NCBI GenBank assembly: GCA_035296965.1
Contig: DATGZX010000030.1
Location: 1 to 19,475, forward strand
Direction: 5' to 3'
DNA: 19,475 bases
From: DATGZX01 sp035296965
GTDB taxonomy: Bacteria > Planctomycetota > Planctomycetia > Gemmatales > Gemmataceae
Shown: positions 7,570 to 14,970 of the stretch, piece by piece
Position numbering within the stretch: the stretch's first letter is position 1
How the letters are laid out: the number at the start of each line of letters is the position of its first letter
Notes under the pieces: model-generated
What the model was told of the DNA's origin: nothing
The model's database searches: none
What the model saw: only the letters and a program-made list of their open reading frames with translations
Position numbers and translations under genes: made by a program

Positions 7570-8510
7570 TTGCCTTGTTTGACTCCCGCCTGGGATAGCC
7601 CGGACAGTATGCTGGTGTATCGGGGCGGAACCGGCGGCGGACTATTCTGCAAGGTGATCCCCACTTCATCACCGGATAACCGGGCGGTTGGGTAGGCGGC
7701 CTGCACCTGGTGAAGCGTCTGGAGGAATTGACGGCGGAAGTCCCGCACGCGGGCAAATCCCTGACCGAATTGCTCGTGCAGGGCGGCCCAGGTGATGCGT
7801 TGGGGCTTCCCGGCCGGCACGCGGTGCAGGCGTTGGGCGAGCCAAACATACACGTCGAGCGCCATCGACGAGGATGCCAGGACCGCCACGGCACGGTGGT
7901 CGAGCGGCACTGCGTGTTTACCCAGGGTATGAAAATACTCCTCGCTTAAGCGGACGTTGGAGGGCCACAGAACCCGCTGGTCCGGCTGCTTGGGAAACCA
8001 CAGGTCGAAGGCGGAGACAAACTGGGTGTTTACCTGGACGGCTCTCCCCTCTTCCACCACGCTCATGCGCACGGTGGCCGAGGCCAGCCGGGCAAGCTGG
8101 TCTTTCAGGGATTTGAGCTGCTGCCCGTTGGTCTCCATGCCGAGTGAGCGCCCGAAGGCGGTCATCGAGCCTTCGACATCGACCACGGGCGTGCCTGTCC
8201 TCACGGCTTCGCTTGCCAGGTGAATCAGCACCAAGCGGGGTTTCTCACCGTAGGGCAACCCGAGCTTGACATATTCTTCCGTTCGCGGGTCGATGGCAGA
8301 ACCCGCCTCGATGCGAAGCGCCGCTCCGCCCTGTTTGCGGTCCCATTCGCGGACATGGTCGCCTGGATTCTTGTAGGGAATTCCGCACTGGCACTGGATG
8401 CTATGCAGGAAATCAATCCGTTCCGGCGGCTCGGCACGAATCGCCGCCGCGGCGTCGATCAGCCGTTCCATGCTGCGGGTCAGGGTGAGATGTTCGTGCT
8501 GTTTAGTCAT
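7443..8510 (-). CDS. repA: RepA plasmid replication initiator (RepA_C family)
   Basis: This 355-aa initiator resembles the 'plasmid encoded RepA' family of IncW-like replicons. Recognisable blocks are FLHSIQCQCGIPY near the N-terminus, the LVLIHLASEAVRTG segment, RVLWPSNVRLSEEYF, DVYVWLAQRLHR and FRRQFLQTLHQVQAAYPTA. It should bind the iterons downstream of its gene and recruit DnaA and helicase. The C-terminal 45 residues are low in complexity and partly encoded by iteron DNA; the stop codon lies inside an iteron. The start ATG follows the stop of the ribbon-helix-helix gene by nine bases with only a weak ribosome site (GAGCAG), suggesting coupled translation. Family assignment is by recognition of sequence blocks plus context. 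Confidence 0.88.
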   Translation of the reverse strand: MTKQHEHLTLTRSMERLIDAAAAIRAEPPERIDFLHSIQCQCGIPYKNPGDHVREWDRKQGGAALRIEAGSAIDPRTEEYVKLGLPYGEKPRLVLIHLASEAVRTGTPVVDVEGSMTAFGRSLGMETNGQQLKSLKDQLARLASATVRMSVVEEGRAVQVNTQFVSAFDLWFPKQPDQRVLWPSNVRLSEEYFHTLGKHAVPLDHRAVAVLASSSMALDVYVWLAQRLHRVPAGKPQRITWAALHEQFGQGFARVRDFRRQFLQTLHQVQAAYPTARLSGDEVGITLQNSPPPVPPRYTSILSGLSQAGVKQGNGKLVAPVTTTQPAAAVEKVEAGREGEESDKPLIHGETATVS

Positions 8511-8519
8511 CTGCTCGGC

Positions 8520-8837
8520 TTACAGGTAGCCGTGTTTGCGCAGCCACGGCTCCAGCGCTTCTTCAAGGATGGCCTGAAGCGTGTTTGGCAGCACGCCATT
8601 CAGCTGCCGTTCCAGGGAAGCCCGTTTCAAAGCGGTGGAAAAGTCCGAGCGAATGCGTGTGGTAAGCGGCGCGCGGCTAAGCGGCTTGGTGGCCTGGCCC
8701 TTTGCCTCGCGCGGTGGGGTGGCCTCCGCCGGGGGGGAGCCCGGCGGGGTGGCCTTAACTCTTCCTGTGCGGACGAATTCGTCCTCGACGGCGGGGTCCG
8801 CCTTCAATCCTTCAGCCAGTTTCCTGCGTGGTGCCAT
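8520..8837 (-). CDS. Probable ribbon-helix-helix partition partner of ParA
   Basis: This 105-aa basic protein has a flexible Pro/Ala-rich N-terminal half (MAPRRKLAEGLKADPAVEDE...) and a compact C-terminal part, TTRIRSDFSTALKRASLERQ onward through LQAILEEALEPWLRKHG. That part reads as a beta strand followed by two helices, compatible with a ribbon-helix-helix DNA-binding fold. Partition systems with short ParA ATPases lacking an HTH usually encode such a small centromere-binding partner directly downstream (ParG-like). ATG 8837 is chosen for its GAGGGGGAGGG ribosome site; it lies 20 bases after the parA stop. The fold and role are inferred from position and sequence character. A copy-number or anti-restriction role cannot be excluded. 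Confidence 0.62.
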   Translation of the reverse strand: MAPRRKLAEGLKADPAVEDEFVRTGRVKATPPGSPPAEATPPREAKGQATKPLSRAPLTTRIRSDFSTALKRASLERQLNGVLPNTLQAILEEALEPWLRKHGYL

Positions 8838-8857
8838 AGGTCCCTCCCCCTCTCCTT

Positions 8858-9544
8858 TCAGCCGACAGCCCGGCGTTGTTTGCGTCGCACGGGCTTGGCT
8901 TCGCATGCTTCGGGCAGCACGGCGCGGAAGAGCGCTTCCACTTCGTGCGCCGCTTCCCGGCCACGGCTTCCCAGCTGCCAGACCACGGCGCCCTGGCCGG
9001 GTGCGTCAGCGTAAATCTGCTTCAGAGTCAGTGCGTTCTTGGCCAGTGGCAATTTGAGTGCTGCTGCGGCATCCTTCATGTCCTGGGTCAGCCGATAATT
9101 CTTGCCCACCATGCTGAGCACGATGATCGCCTTGGGCCTGCCCTTGCGGATGTCCTGGGCGTGCTTCAGCACTTTGGTCGCCTGAGCCAGCGCCCGGACC
9201 TCCAGCATGCTCGCCTTGCAGGGCACTATCGCCAGGTCGCCTCGGAGCAGCAGCGCGCGGCTGATTTCCGTGTTGCCGCCCGGCCCGTCGGCCACGACAT
9301 AATCAGCTTGCTTGCCGAGAACCGGCAACCGGTCCAGAATGTCGTCGGCATTCTCCAGGCGTACTGTCTTCACGCCCGGCATGGCCTCTTTGGTCCAGTC
9401 GGATGAGGAATGCTGCGTGTCGCAGTCGGCGAGCGTCACCGTATGCCCCTGCTCGTGCAGCCAGGCAGCCAGATGAACGGCGATTGTCGATTTACCGACA
9501 CCGCCTTTGGAATTGGCGACCACGATAATCATGTGCCGGACCAT
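8858..9544 (-). CDS. parA: ParA-family partition ATPase
   Basis: This 228-aa ATPase has a deviant Walker A KGGVGKST at 13-20, the second conserved block TLADCDTQHSSSDW, and VVADGPGG as the switch II/Walker B region. It lacks the N-terminal HTH of P1-type ParA, so it belongs with the small ParF/Soj-like enzymes that segregate plasmids over the nucleoid. The first ATG is at 9544; a second at 9532 begins at the conserved MIIVVANSKGG and may be the true start, because neither has a strong ribosome site. It is the first gene of a parA-partner-repA operon. The repeat array just upstream is the likely centromere. Confidence 0.92.
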   Translation of the reverse strand: MVRHMIIVVANSKGGVGKSTIAVHLAAWLHEQGHTVTLADCDTQHSSSDWTKEAMPGVKTVRLENADDILDRLPVLGKQADYVVADGPGGNTEISRALLLRGDLAIVPCKASMLEVRALAQATKVLKHAQDIRKGRPKAIIVLSMVGKNYRLTQDMKDAAAALKLPLAKNALTLKQIYADAPGQGAVVWQLGSRGREAAHEVEALFRAVLPEACEAKPVRRKQRRAVG

Positions 9545-9615
9545 ACACCACTTGCTTTCAGGCTTTCAAGCAATATGTGCATCAGGCTGGCGTGGCGACA
9601 TGAAAGTGTGTAATC

Positions 9616-9760
9616 GTGCCGTCATGACAGCCAGCCTGACAGCAAGCCGTCATGCCTTCCTGCCAACATGTCGTCAAGTCAGTATGTGAGCAGGCTGTCA
9701 CGTAACCAGCTTTGCAAGCCGTCAAGATTGCTAGCATTACGGAAAGCAAGCTGTCATGAC
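9616..9760. repeat. Candidate centromere (parS): degenerate 24-bp-periodic repeats
   Basis: Upstream of parA a core GCAAGCYGTCAYG recurs in degenerate form. The YGTCA element starts at 9648, 9672, 9696 and 9720, exactly 24 bp apart, with flanking copies at 9620 and 9752. The best copies are GCAAGCCGTCATG (9642-9654), GCAAGCCGTCAAG (9714-9726) and GCAAGCTGTCATGAC (9746-9760). Regular spacing near two helical turns, directly ahead of a ParA gene, fits an array for a ribbon-helix-helix centromere-binding protein. Function is inferred. Confidence 0.5.
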
Positions 9761-9781
9761 GGAAGTACAGCAGGATTACAA

Positions 9782-9855
9782 GCAAGAATGCTTGCATGAA
9801 TACCTGCTGCAAAGATTGCCGCGCAGCAATCCCGTTTGCTTGTATGCAAGACGGG
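9782..9855. repeat. Two small hairpins in non-coding DNA
   Basis: GCAAG-AATG-CTTGC (9782-9795) is a perfect stem. CCCGT TTGC ... GCAA G ACGGG (9831-9855) is a longer, slightly bulged stem. No T-run follows, so these are not convincing terminators. They share the GCAAG word with the array next to parA and may be part of the same regulatory DNA. Confidence 0.3.
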
Positions 9856-10183
9856 TGGCCAGCCCGTCAACCGGAAACCATGAAGGATGGCTGGCTCGCC
9901 TGCAAGTCAGGCATCTGGCTAACCGGCAGGCTTTCCCGGTGAAATCATGCTGGCCAGAACTGCCTAAGCTGTGCATAGGGGAGACGCCTGTAAACTTTCT
10001 TAACCGCGCTATTGGGCACGGATGCCCCACGATATATGCATCAATGGCGGCTGCTTCCGGGCAAGGATTTGGGCAGCCGGAGGAGGGGGCTGCATCGGGG
10101 CCAATGAGGGCAGCGCGGGCAATAAAACAACCCGCTCCGATGAAGGGGCGCGGTCGGCCAATGGACAATTCGTCGCCGTGTGA

Positions 10184-10198
10184 GCGACCAACTTACCG
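10184..10198 (+). repeat. Isolated eighth iteron
   Basis: GCGACCAACTTACCG is identical to the iterons at 7161 and 7555 but lies 2.6 kb from the origin array, in the same orientation and beside an inverted-repeat cluster. It may be a second RepA site for looping or handcuffing control, or the relic of another origin. Confidence 0.75.
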
Positions 10199-10210
10199 TG
10201 TATTCGCACC

Positions 10211-10281
10211 AGGGGGCCGCAGGGGGCGATAGCCGTCGCAGCAGCGACCGAGCGGAGCGGAGCCCGGAGTCACCCGGTCGC
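10211..10281. repeat. Nested inverted-repeat cluster (candidate oriT or single-strand initiation site)
   Basis: AGGGGGC occurs at 10211-10217 and 10221-10227. A perfect short hairpin, GTCGC-AGCA-GCGAC (10235-10248), overlaps a larger inverted repeat, GCGACCG (10244-10250) with CGGTCGC (10275-10281), so two alternative folds compete. GAGCGGAGCGGAG lies in the loop. Such structures are common at transfer or single-strand replication origins. No recognised nick sequence is visible, so the role is open. Confidence 0.35.
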
Positions 10282-10740
10282 CTGGACGGCGAGGTGCCCG
10301 GAGATTGATGCAATTGGAGCTGGACGGTCCTTACAAGCGCAATCGACCCGGAGTGGTTGTCAGAAGACGATTTCAGTGGCGAATGAGCAAATCCGCCTTG
10401 CTGAACTGGCTATTGACCAAGTCAATGTCAGTAACACACTTCAGTAGCAGGTAGATTATCCAACTAACGACTTCAGTGAACAGCCGGCATGGGCAACGAG
10501 ATGCGCCTTAGTTGGAAAACCTAGAGAAGGCCGTAGCTTATTTGTCAGAAGTTGCTGCAGCAGCCTGTTCAAGAGTTATTGCAGCGGCGACCAGACCCTA
10601 CTTGCTCACTGAAGGCATCATCCTTGTAAAGATCATAGGCCAGTTGCCGCACCTAGAGCGCGTCATGCAGCCTATCCTCAATGGCAACGATAAACCCTGC
10701 CGCCAGCGCGCACCAATGGAATCTGTTCGTCCGAAAATCA
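10282..10740. other. Non-coding stretch with TTCAGT-containing repeats
   Basis: No convincing gene is present. The motif ACRMYTTCAGT occurs three times, at about 10367-10378, 10436-10447 and 10467-10478, the first and third exactly 100 bp apart. They may be protein-binding sites or relics. A 48-codon open frame at 10308-10454 has a modest GGAG ahead of it but no recognisable features. Short minus-strand frames look like decay. Confidence 0.3.
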
Positions 10741-11226
10741 TCATGCGGCATTGCGGATTGCCTTCGCGATGGCAGCGATTGCCTCCCGGTAAGCGACACC
10801 TTCTTCCCCGTCCGACTCGTCGTAATCAGCAAGAAGCCTGGCACATTCCAGTAACGAGGCAAGCAGTCTCGGGCTTGCCGCGATCAGGAAGGCATCCGCC
10901 TCTCTGTTGATTATCCCGGTGATCTCGACCTCATTGTCGGCCGTGGTCACGATCAGTTTGCCCGCGTTGCTCCCATAGGTCTCAGCATCATCCGCTAGGC
11001 GGTACACTGCCCAGGGGCCGGGTGTGGAGCCGCTGGTATTGATAGGGCTGTAGATTGCTGCCTCTTCTCGAATGTCGAGAATGTCCACGGGATTCGCCAT
11101 CGCGGTAAGGTCTTCCCCGAACGCCTCGGGGAGGGCTGCCCTGACATATGTCACGATGTCGTCCTGGTCCATCGCGGCATCCAGCCAGAGGGATAGCTTC
11201 AACCTGATATCGACTTGCTGTTTCAT
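10741..11226 (-). CDS. Hypothetical plasmid protein of the GPW/ANA-type small family
   Basis: This 161-aa acidic protein of unknown function contains TPGPWAVYRLADDAETYG followed by EADAFLIAASPRLLASLLEC. That is the 'PGPW ... EANA-LIAAAPELL' pattern of a widespread small family in phages and plasmids whose biochemical role I do not know. A further helical segment (LWLDAAMDQDDIVTYVRAAL) precedes it. The start overlaps the upstream gene's stop (ATGA), and GGGAGGG serves as ribosome site. It is the last gene of a three-gene operon. Confidence 0.72.
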   Translation of the reverse strand: MKQQVDIRLKLSLWLDAAMDQDDIVTYVRAALPEAFGEDLTAMANPVDILDIREEAAIYSPINTSGSTPGPWAVYRLADDAETYGSNAGKLIVTTADNEVEITGIINREADAFLIAASPRLLASLLECARLLADYDESDGEEGVAYREAIAAIAKAIRNAA

Positions 11227-11543
11227 GCTGCCCTCCCGGTCGCTGTCTCGATGGCGACCTTGGCTTGTTTCATGGCCTGCTGCACGTAGCCCTTCTCAAT
11301 GCTGCTCTCATAATCGTGCATGATGGTAAAGAAATAGGTGAGGGCGTCGAGCAATTCGGGGGCCGCTGCACCGAGGCATGCGTTTGCCTCCTGCAGCTCA
11401 GCCGGGGTGTCTTCATTCGTCTCAAAGACTTTGTCGCATTCGGCGTCGAGGACCTGGAAGGCGGGGATCTCGCTGCCGTCGTGGCCGGTGTATGGGTTGT
11501 AGTCGTATGCCCACGGCTCCGGTGAGTGTTTCGTCTGTGTCAT
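11223..11543 (-). CDS. Hypothetical plasmid protein, same GPW/ANA-type family
   Basis: This 106-aa protein has HSPEPWAYDYNPYTGHDGSE, then QEANACLGAAAPELLDALTY and a helical C-terminus. It therefore shares its domain plan with the next gene and looks like a diverged relative. Function is unknown; no transmembrane segment or catalytic motif is visible. ATG 11543 is chosen because AAAGGA lies eight bases upstream and the conserved domain begins right after it; the same frame is open further upstream but without recognisable sequence. Its stop overlaps the start of the following gene. Confidence 0.72.
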   Translation of the reverse strand: MTQTKHSPEPWAYDYNPYTGHDGSEIPAFQVLDAECDKVFETNEDTPAELQEANACLGAAAPELLDALTYFFTIMHDYESSIEKGYVQQAMKQAKVAIETATGRAA

Positions 11544-11607
11544 GGTCAATATCCTTTCTGCAAAGGGCGGCCCGGCTGGACCGGACCGCCCGGTTGATAT
11601 CCGGCAG

Positions 11608-11817
11608 TTAACTGTTCTTCGGCTCCGGCACGCGGAGGACGATCTTGCCGTCCAGCGGCAGGGCATTGAGCTGGATCGTGTAGCCCTTGCCATCCTTGGT
11701 GGCCCAGGCGACGCCGATTCGCGTCCAATAGCTGTCGTTGTCCTTGCCTTCACGGACGTTATACGCGACGTGGCTCGGCTGCTTCTTGCTGTGGTCGATT
11801 CGCGATGCTTCAGACAT
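11608..11817 (-). CDS. Small conserved plasmid/ICE protein of unknown function
   Basis: This 69-aa protein contains SHVAYNVREGK, YWTRIGVAWATKDGKGYTIQLNA and PLDGKIVLRVPE. The pattern is familiar from many short 'hypothetical' proteins on plasmids and integrative elements; no biochemical role is known to me. It looks like a small all-beta domain. A strong AAGGAG lies seven bases before the ATG. It is the first gene of the small operon that reads away from the relaxase gene, so it may belong to the transfer or establishment functions. Confidence 0.78.
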   Translation of the reverse strand: MSEASRIDHSKKQPSHVAYNVREGKDNDSYWTRIGVAWATKDGKGYTIQLNALPLDGKIVLRVPEPKNS

Positions 11818-11918
11818 AACTTTTCTCCTTTACTGTTTAGGTCGCGACCATTCGCGGCCTTTCCGGGTGTCGATCCAAAGCCGCCAGAGACGGCCCGCGA
11901 GCCAGAGGCGACAAGCGA

Positions 11919-11952
11919 AAGGCCGAAGGCTTCCTTTAAGGAAAGCGGCCTT
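11919..11952. repeat. Strong hairpin
   Basis: The outer arms AAGGCC (11919-11924) and GGCCTT (11947-11952) enclose an inner near-palindrome, GGCTTCCTTTAAGGAAAGC. It is GC-rich with no clear T-run, so it is more likely a structural site than a terminator. Confidence 0.4.
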
Positions 11953-12210
11953 GGCAGCTTGCGCGGTCGGCGGCGGCTTTACACACCTCGGAAACAAAGG
12001 CCGCCCTGGTCGGGTGAAGATCAGGAAGGAGAAACTGTCTGATTCAGCAAGAGAACCGTCGAGGCAAATGCAAAGACGCCGAGCCTGGCTGAACGATCCT
12101 GGGGCGAGGGCAGGGAGAAGCAACTGAAGGCGGGGCGTGGAGCCGTCTGGCCGCAAGGCAGGGGCGACAGGCACAGTTCTTGCTCGCCCGGCGACCAGCC
12201 CGCAAAGGGT

Positions 12211-12238
12211 GTTCGGGGAAACCCGGTTTCCCGAGAAC
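12211..12238. repeat. Hairpin 39 bp upstream of the relaxase gene
   Basis: A perfect inverted repeat, GGGAAACC-C-GGTTTCCC (12216-12232), is extended by GTTC (12211-12214) and GAAC (12235-12238). It is followed by CGCGCGCGGG. Position and strength suggest an oriT arm or a relaxase/accessory-protein binding site controlling the gene. Confidence 0.45.
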
Positions 12239-12276
12239 GCGCGCGGGATGCTTCAATTGCGACCGTAGAATGTTGC

Positions 12277-14970
12277 ATGCTCAGAATCACGCAACAAGAA
12301 AGTGCAAAGGACGCCAAGCGGTATTACTCCAGCGCTGACTATCTCAGCGAGGGTCAAGAAATTGTTGGCTCCTGGGGAGGCGAGGGGGCTCGCCTGCTCG
12401 GATTGGAAGGCGTGGTGGACAAACTCGCCTTCGACAGCCTGTGCGACAACCTCGACCCGAGAAATGGCAAGCCACTCACGGTCCGCACGCGGTCGGACCG
12501 CAGGGTCGGGTATGACTTTACCTTCTCGGTGCCCAAATCCGTGTCGATGCTCTATGCGTTGAGCGGGGACCAGCAGATCCTGGAGGCGTTCCGTTCCGCC
12601 GTCGATGAAACCATGCGGGACATCGAATCAGAAATGAAAACCCGTGTCCGCAGATTCAACAAGGATTTGGACCGCACGACCGGCAACATGGTCTGGGCGG
12701 AATTCATCCACACCACCTCGCGGCCGGTGGATGGCGTGCCCGATCCGCAGTTGCACGCCCATTGTTTTGCGTTGAATTCCACCTGGGACGAGCAGGAGGG
12801 CCGTTGGAAGGCGGGCCAGTTCGGTCAGCTAAAAGCCGATGCACCGTATTTCCAGGCGGCCTTCCGGGTGCGGCTGGCCAATAAGTTGCAGGACCTGGGC
12901 TTTGGCGTAGAACGGAAGCGGGATGATTTCGAGCTTACGGGCGTATCGGCGGCGGCGATCAGGCGATTCTCTCGGCGTACCGAGGAAATCGAGAAGGTGG
13001 CCGCAGAGCGCGGCATCACCGACCCGAAACGGAAAGCCGAGCTGGGAGCGGAAACCCGCGAGAACAAGAACAAGGAGCTGCCCTGGCACGAGCTTCAAAA
13101 GGAATGGGATAGTCGCCTGACTGATGCCGAACGTCAGGCCCTGGCCGCCGTTCATCGTCGCGAGAAACATCACGAGCGATCTGTAGGCGGTGAGAAGCAG
13201 GCGGTCGATTATGCCCTGGAGCACTGCTTTACCCGCGAAGCCGTGGTCCCGGAGCGGAAACTGCTGACGGAAGCTATGAAACGTGGCGTCGCTGGTGTCA
13301 CGGTGGAAGGCGTGCAACGCGAGCTGGCTCGCCGCTCTCTGATACGCGGCGAGAAGGACGGAAGGAAAATCGTCACTACGGATGCGGTGCTGACCGAAGA
13401 ACGCCGGGTGATTGACTTTGCTCGCAAGGGGCGGGGGCGGTTCCGCCCGCTGGGTAAGGCCGACCGGCAGTTTACTCGCGATTGGCTGAACGATGGTCAG
13501 AAATCTGCGGTGCGGCATGTGCTGGGATCGCGGGACCGGGTGACGATTATTCGCGGCGCCGCCGGCACGGGCAAAACCAAATTGATGCAGGAGGCCGTCG
13601 AGGCGATTGAGCAAGCGGGCAAGAGCGTTGTTGTGCTGGCGCCGTCGGTGAACGCAAGCCACGATGTGCTGCGTACCGAAGGCTTCTCCAAAGCTGATAC
13701 GCTCGCACGTTTCCTGAAAGATCCGGACATGCAAGAGCAGGCGAGAGGCAACGTGATTTGGGTGGATGAGGCCGGATTGCTCGGCACACAGGACATGGCC
13801 AGGCTGTTTGACACTGCCGGCCAGCTGAATGCCCGCGTCATTCTGTCCGGTGACCGAAAGCAGCATCACGCGGTTGCCCGCGGCGAACCGCTGAAGTTGC
13901 TGGAGACGAAGGCGGGCTTGCCGGTTAAGGAAGTGACCGAGATCATGCGGCAGGAACCGGCGGATTACCGCAAGGCAGTGGAGCAACTGAGCGCGGGCAG
14001 GACGGTGGAGGGCTTTGCCGAACTCGACAAGCTCGGTTGGATAAAGCAGGTGGCCGACAGCGACCGCTACAAGGAAATGGCTGCCGCGTACCTGGCGGCC
14101 GTCAAAGAGAAGAAATCCAACGGCGATCCGGCGACGGCGATAGTTGTCAGCCCAACGCACGCGGAGGGGGCGCGGATTACGGGCACCATCCGCGCTAGCC
14201 TCAAGGCAGACAAGAAGCTGGGAGAGGACCACACGCTTCCGGCCTGGCTGCCGGCCAACCTGACCGGCGCCCAGAAGGCCGACGCGGTCAATTATGAAGC
14301 GGGCGACCTCCTGGAATTCAGCCAGAACGTGCCCGGTCACAAGAAAGGCTCCCGCCTGGTCTTGACGGAAGGGGATAAACTGCCGCTGGAATACGCGGAT
14401 CGCTTCGAGGTCTACCGCCCGGCCCAGCTTAGCCTGGCCGTGGGGGACCGTATCCGCGTCACTGCCAACGGCTGGAGCAAGGACCGCAAGCACCGCTTGA
14501 GCAACGGGGCGCTGCTTTCGGTGCAGGGCTTCACCCGGCAGGGCGATCTGATCGTCGATCATGGCTGGGTCGTTTCCAAGGAGTTCGGTCACCTGGCCCA
14601 CGGCTATGTGGTGACCAGCCATGCCAGCCAGGGCAAGAGCGTAGACAAGGTGTTCATCGGCCAGTCGAGCCAGTCCTTCCCGGCTACGAACCGCCGGCAG
14701 TTCTACGTTTCAGTGTCACGCGGGAAAAAACAGGCGATTGTCTTCACCGACGACAAGGAGCAGTTGCAGAAGGCCGTGGAACGGGCGGACGAGCCGATGT
14801 CGGCAACCGAGCTGGCGGAGTCCAGGCGGCGGAGACCGGCGTTCCGTCAGCGCTTACGCAAGCACGCTGCTTACCTGCGTCGGCTTGCGACATTCGCCCA
14901 GACACACGCGCCTCGTTTGCCTGATCCGAGCAGAACACCACCATTGGATAGGGAGCATGCCTATGTCTGA
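12277..14970 (+). CDS. MobF (TrwC/TraI-type) conjugative relaxase-helicase
   Basis: This 897-aa bifunctional protein nicks and unwinds plasmid DNA for conjugation. The N-terminal relaxase domain (about 1-290) has candidate catalytic tyrosines at 16, 17 and 22 and GYDFTFSVPKSVS (78-90). The three-histidine site is FIH (His145) with QLHAH (His160, His162), nearly the same positions as in TrwC. The helicase half has Walker A GAAGTGKT (427-434), WVDEAG (495-500), and late motifs VTSHASQGKSVDKVF and FYVSVSRGK, typical of RecD/TraI helicases. Length is slightly below that of TrwC (966 aa). No strong ribosome site precedes ATG 12277; a TAGAAT box ends six bases before it. A coupled unknown gene overlaps its end. 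No coupling protein or secretion genes are in the window. Confidence 0.95.
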   Translation: MLRITQQESAKDAKRYYSSADYLSEGQEIVGSWGGEGARLLGLEGVVDKLAFDSLCDNLDPRNGKPLTVRTRSDRRVGYDFTFSVPKSVSMLYALSGDQQILEAFRSAVDETMRDIESEMKTRVRRFNKDLDRTTGNMVWAEFIHTTSRPVDGVPDPQLHAHCFALNSTWDEQEGRWKAGQFGQLKADAPYFQAAFRVRLANKLQDLGFGVERKRDDFELTGVSAAAIRRFSRRTEEIEKVAAERGITDPKRKAELGAETRENKNKELPWHELQKEWDSRLTDAERQALAAVHRREKHHERSVGGEKQAVDYALEHCFTREAVVPERKLLTEAMKRGVAGVTVEGVQRELARRSLIRGEKDGRKIVTTDAVLTEERRVIDFARKGRGRFRPLGKADRQFTRDWLNDGQKSAVRHVLGSRDRVTIIRGAAGTGKTKLMQEAVEAIEQAGKSVVVLAPSVNASHDVLRTEGFSKADTLARFLKDPDMQEQARGNVIWVDEAGLLGTQDMARLFDTAGQLNARVILSGDRKQHHAVARGEPLKLLETKAGLPVKEVTEIMRQEPADYRKAVEQLSAGRTVEGFAELDKLGWIKQVADSDRYKEMAAAYLAAVKEKKSNGDPATAIVVSPTHAEGARITGTIRASLKADKKLGEDHTLPAWLPANLTGAQKADAVNYEAGDLLEFSQNVPGHKKGSRLVLTEGDKLPLEYADRFEVYRPAQLSLAVGDRIRVTANGWSKDRKHRLSNGALLSVQGFTRQGDLIVDHGWVVSKEFGHLAHGYVVTSHASQGKSVDKVFIGQSSQSFPATNRRQFYVSVSRGKKQAIVFTDDKEQLQKAVERADEPMSATELAESRRRRPAFRQRLRKHAAYLRRLATFAQTHAPRLPDPSRTPPLDREHAYV

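Larger units (their letters stand above)
11818..12276. other. Intergenic region upstream of relaxase, candidate oriT
   Basis: This 459-bp region between divergent operons has no convincing gene. It holds a perfect palindrome, GGTCGCGACC (11840-11849), a large hairpin at 11919-11952, and a near-perfect hairpin at 12211-12238. MobF-type origins of transfer commonly sit beside the relaxase gene and contain inverted repeats, so oriT probably lies here. No known nic consensus was recognised. Confidence 0.4.

Noticed and set aside
9831..9855. Hairpin as a rho-independent terminator
   Set aside because: It has a stem but no T-run on either strand.
9776..10168. Minus-strand frame of 130 codons in the region upstream of parA
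   Set aside because: It is cysteine- and proline-rich with no domain or ribosome site. The DNA shows repeat structure that explains the region better.
10308..10454. 48-codon plus-strand frame with GGAG upstream
   Set aside because: The composition is arginine-rich without recognisable features, it overlaps the TTCAGT repeats, and the ribosome site is modest. Not enough to call a gene.
10512..10910. Plus-strand frame of 132 codons
   Set aside because: It starts with TTG without a ribosome site, and its second half is antisense to a better-supported gene.
12829..14622. Long minus-strand open frame (597 codons)
   Set aside because: It is antisense to the relaxase, which has all of its catalytic and helicase motifs.
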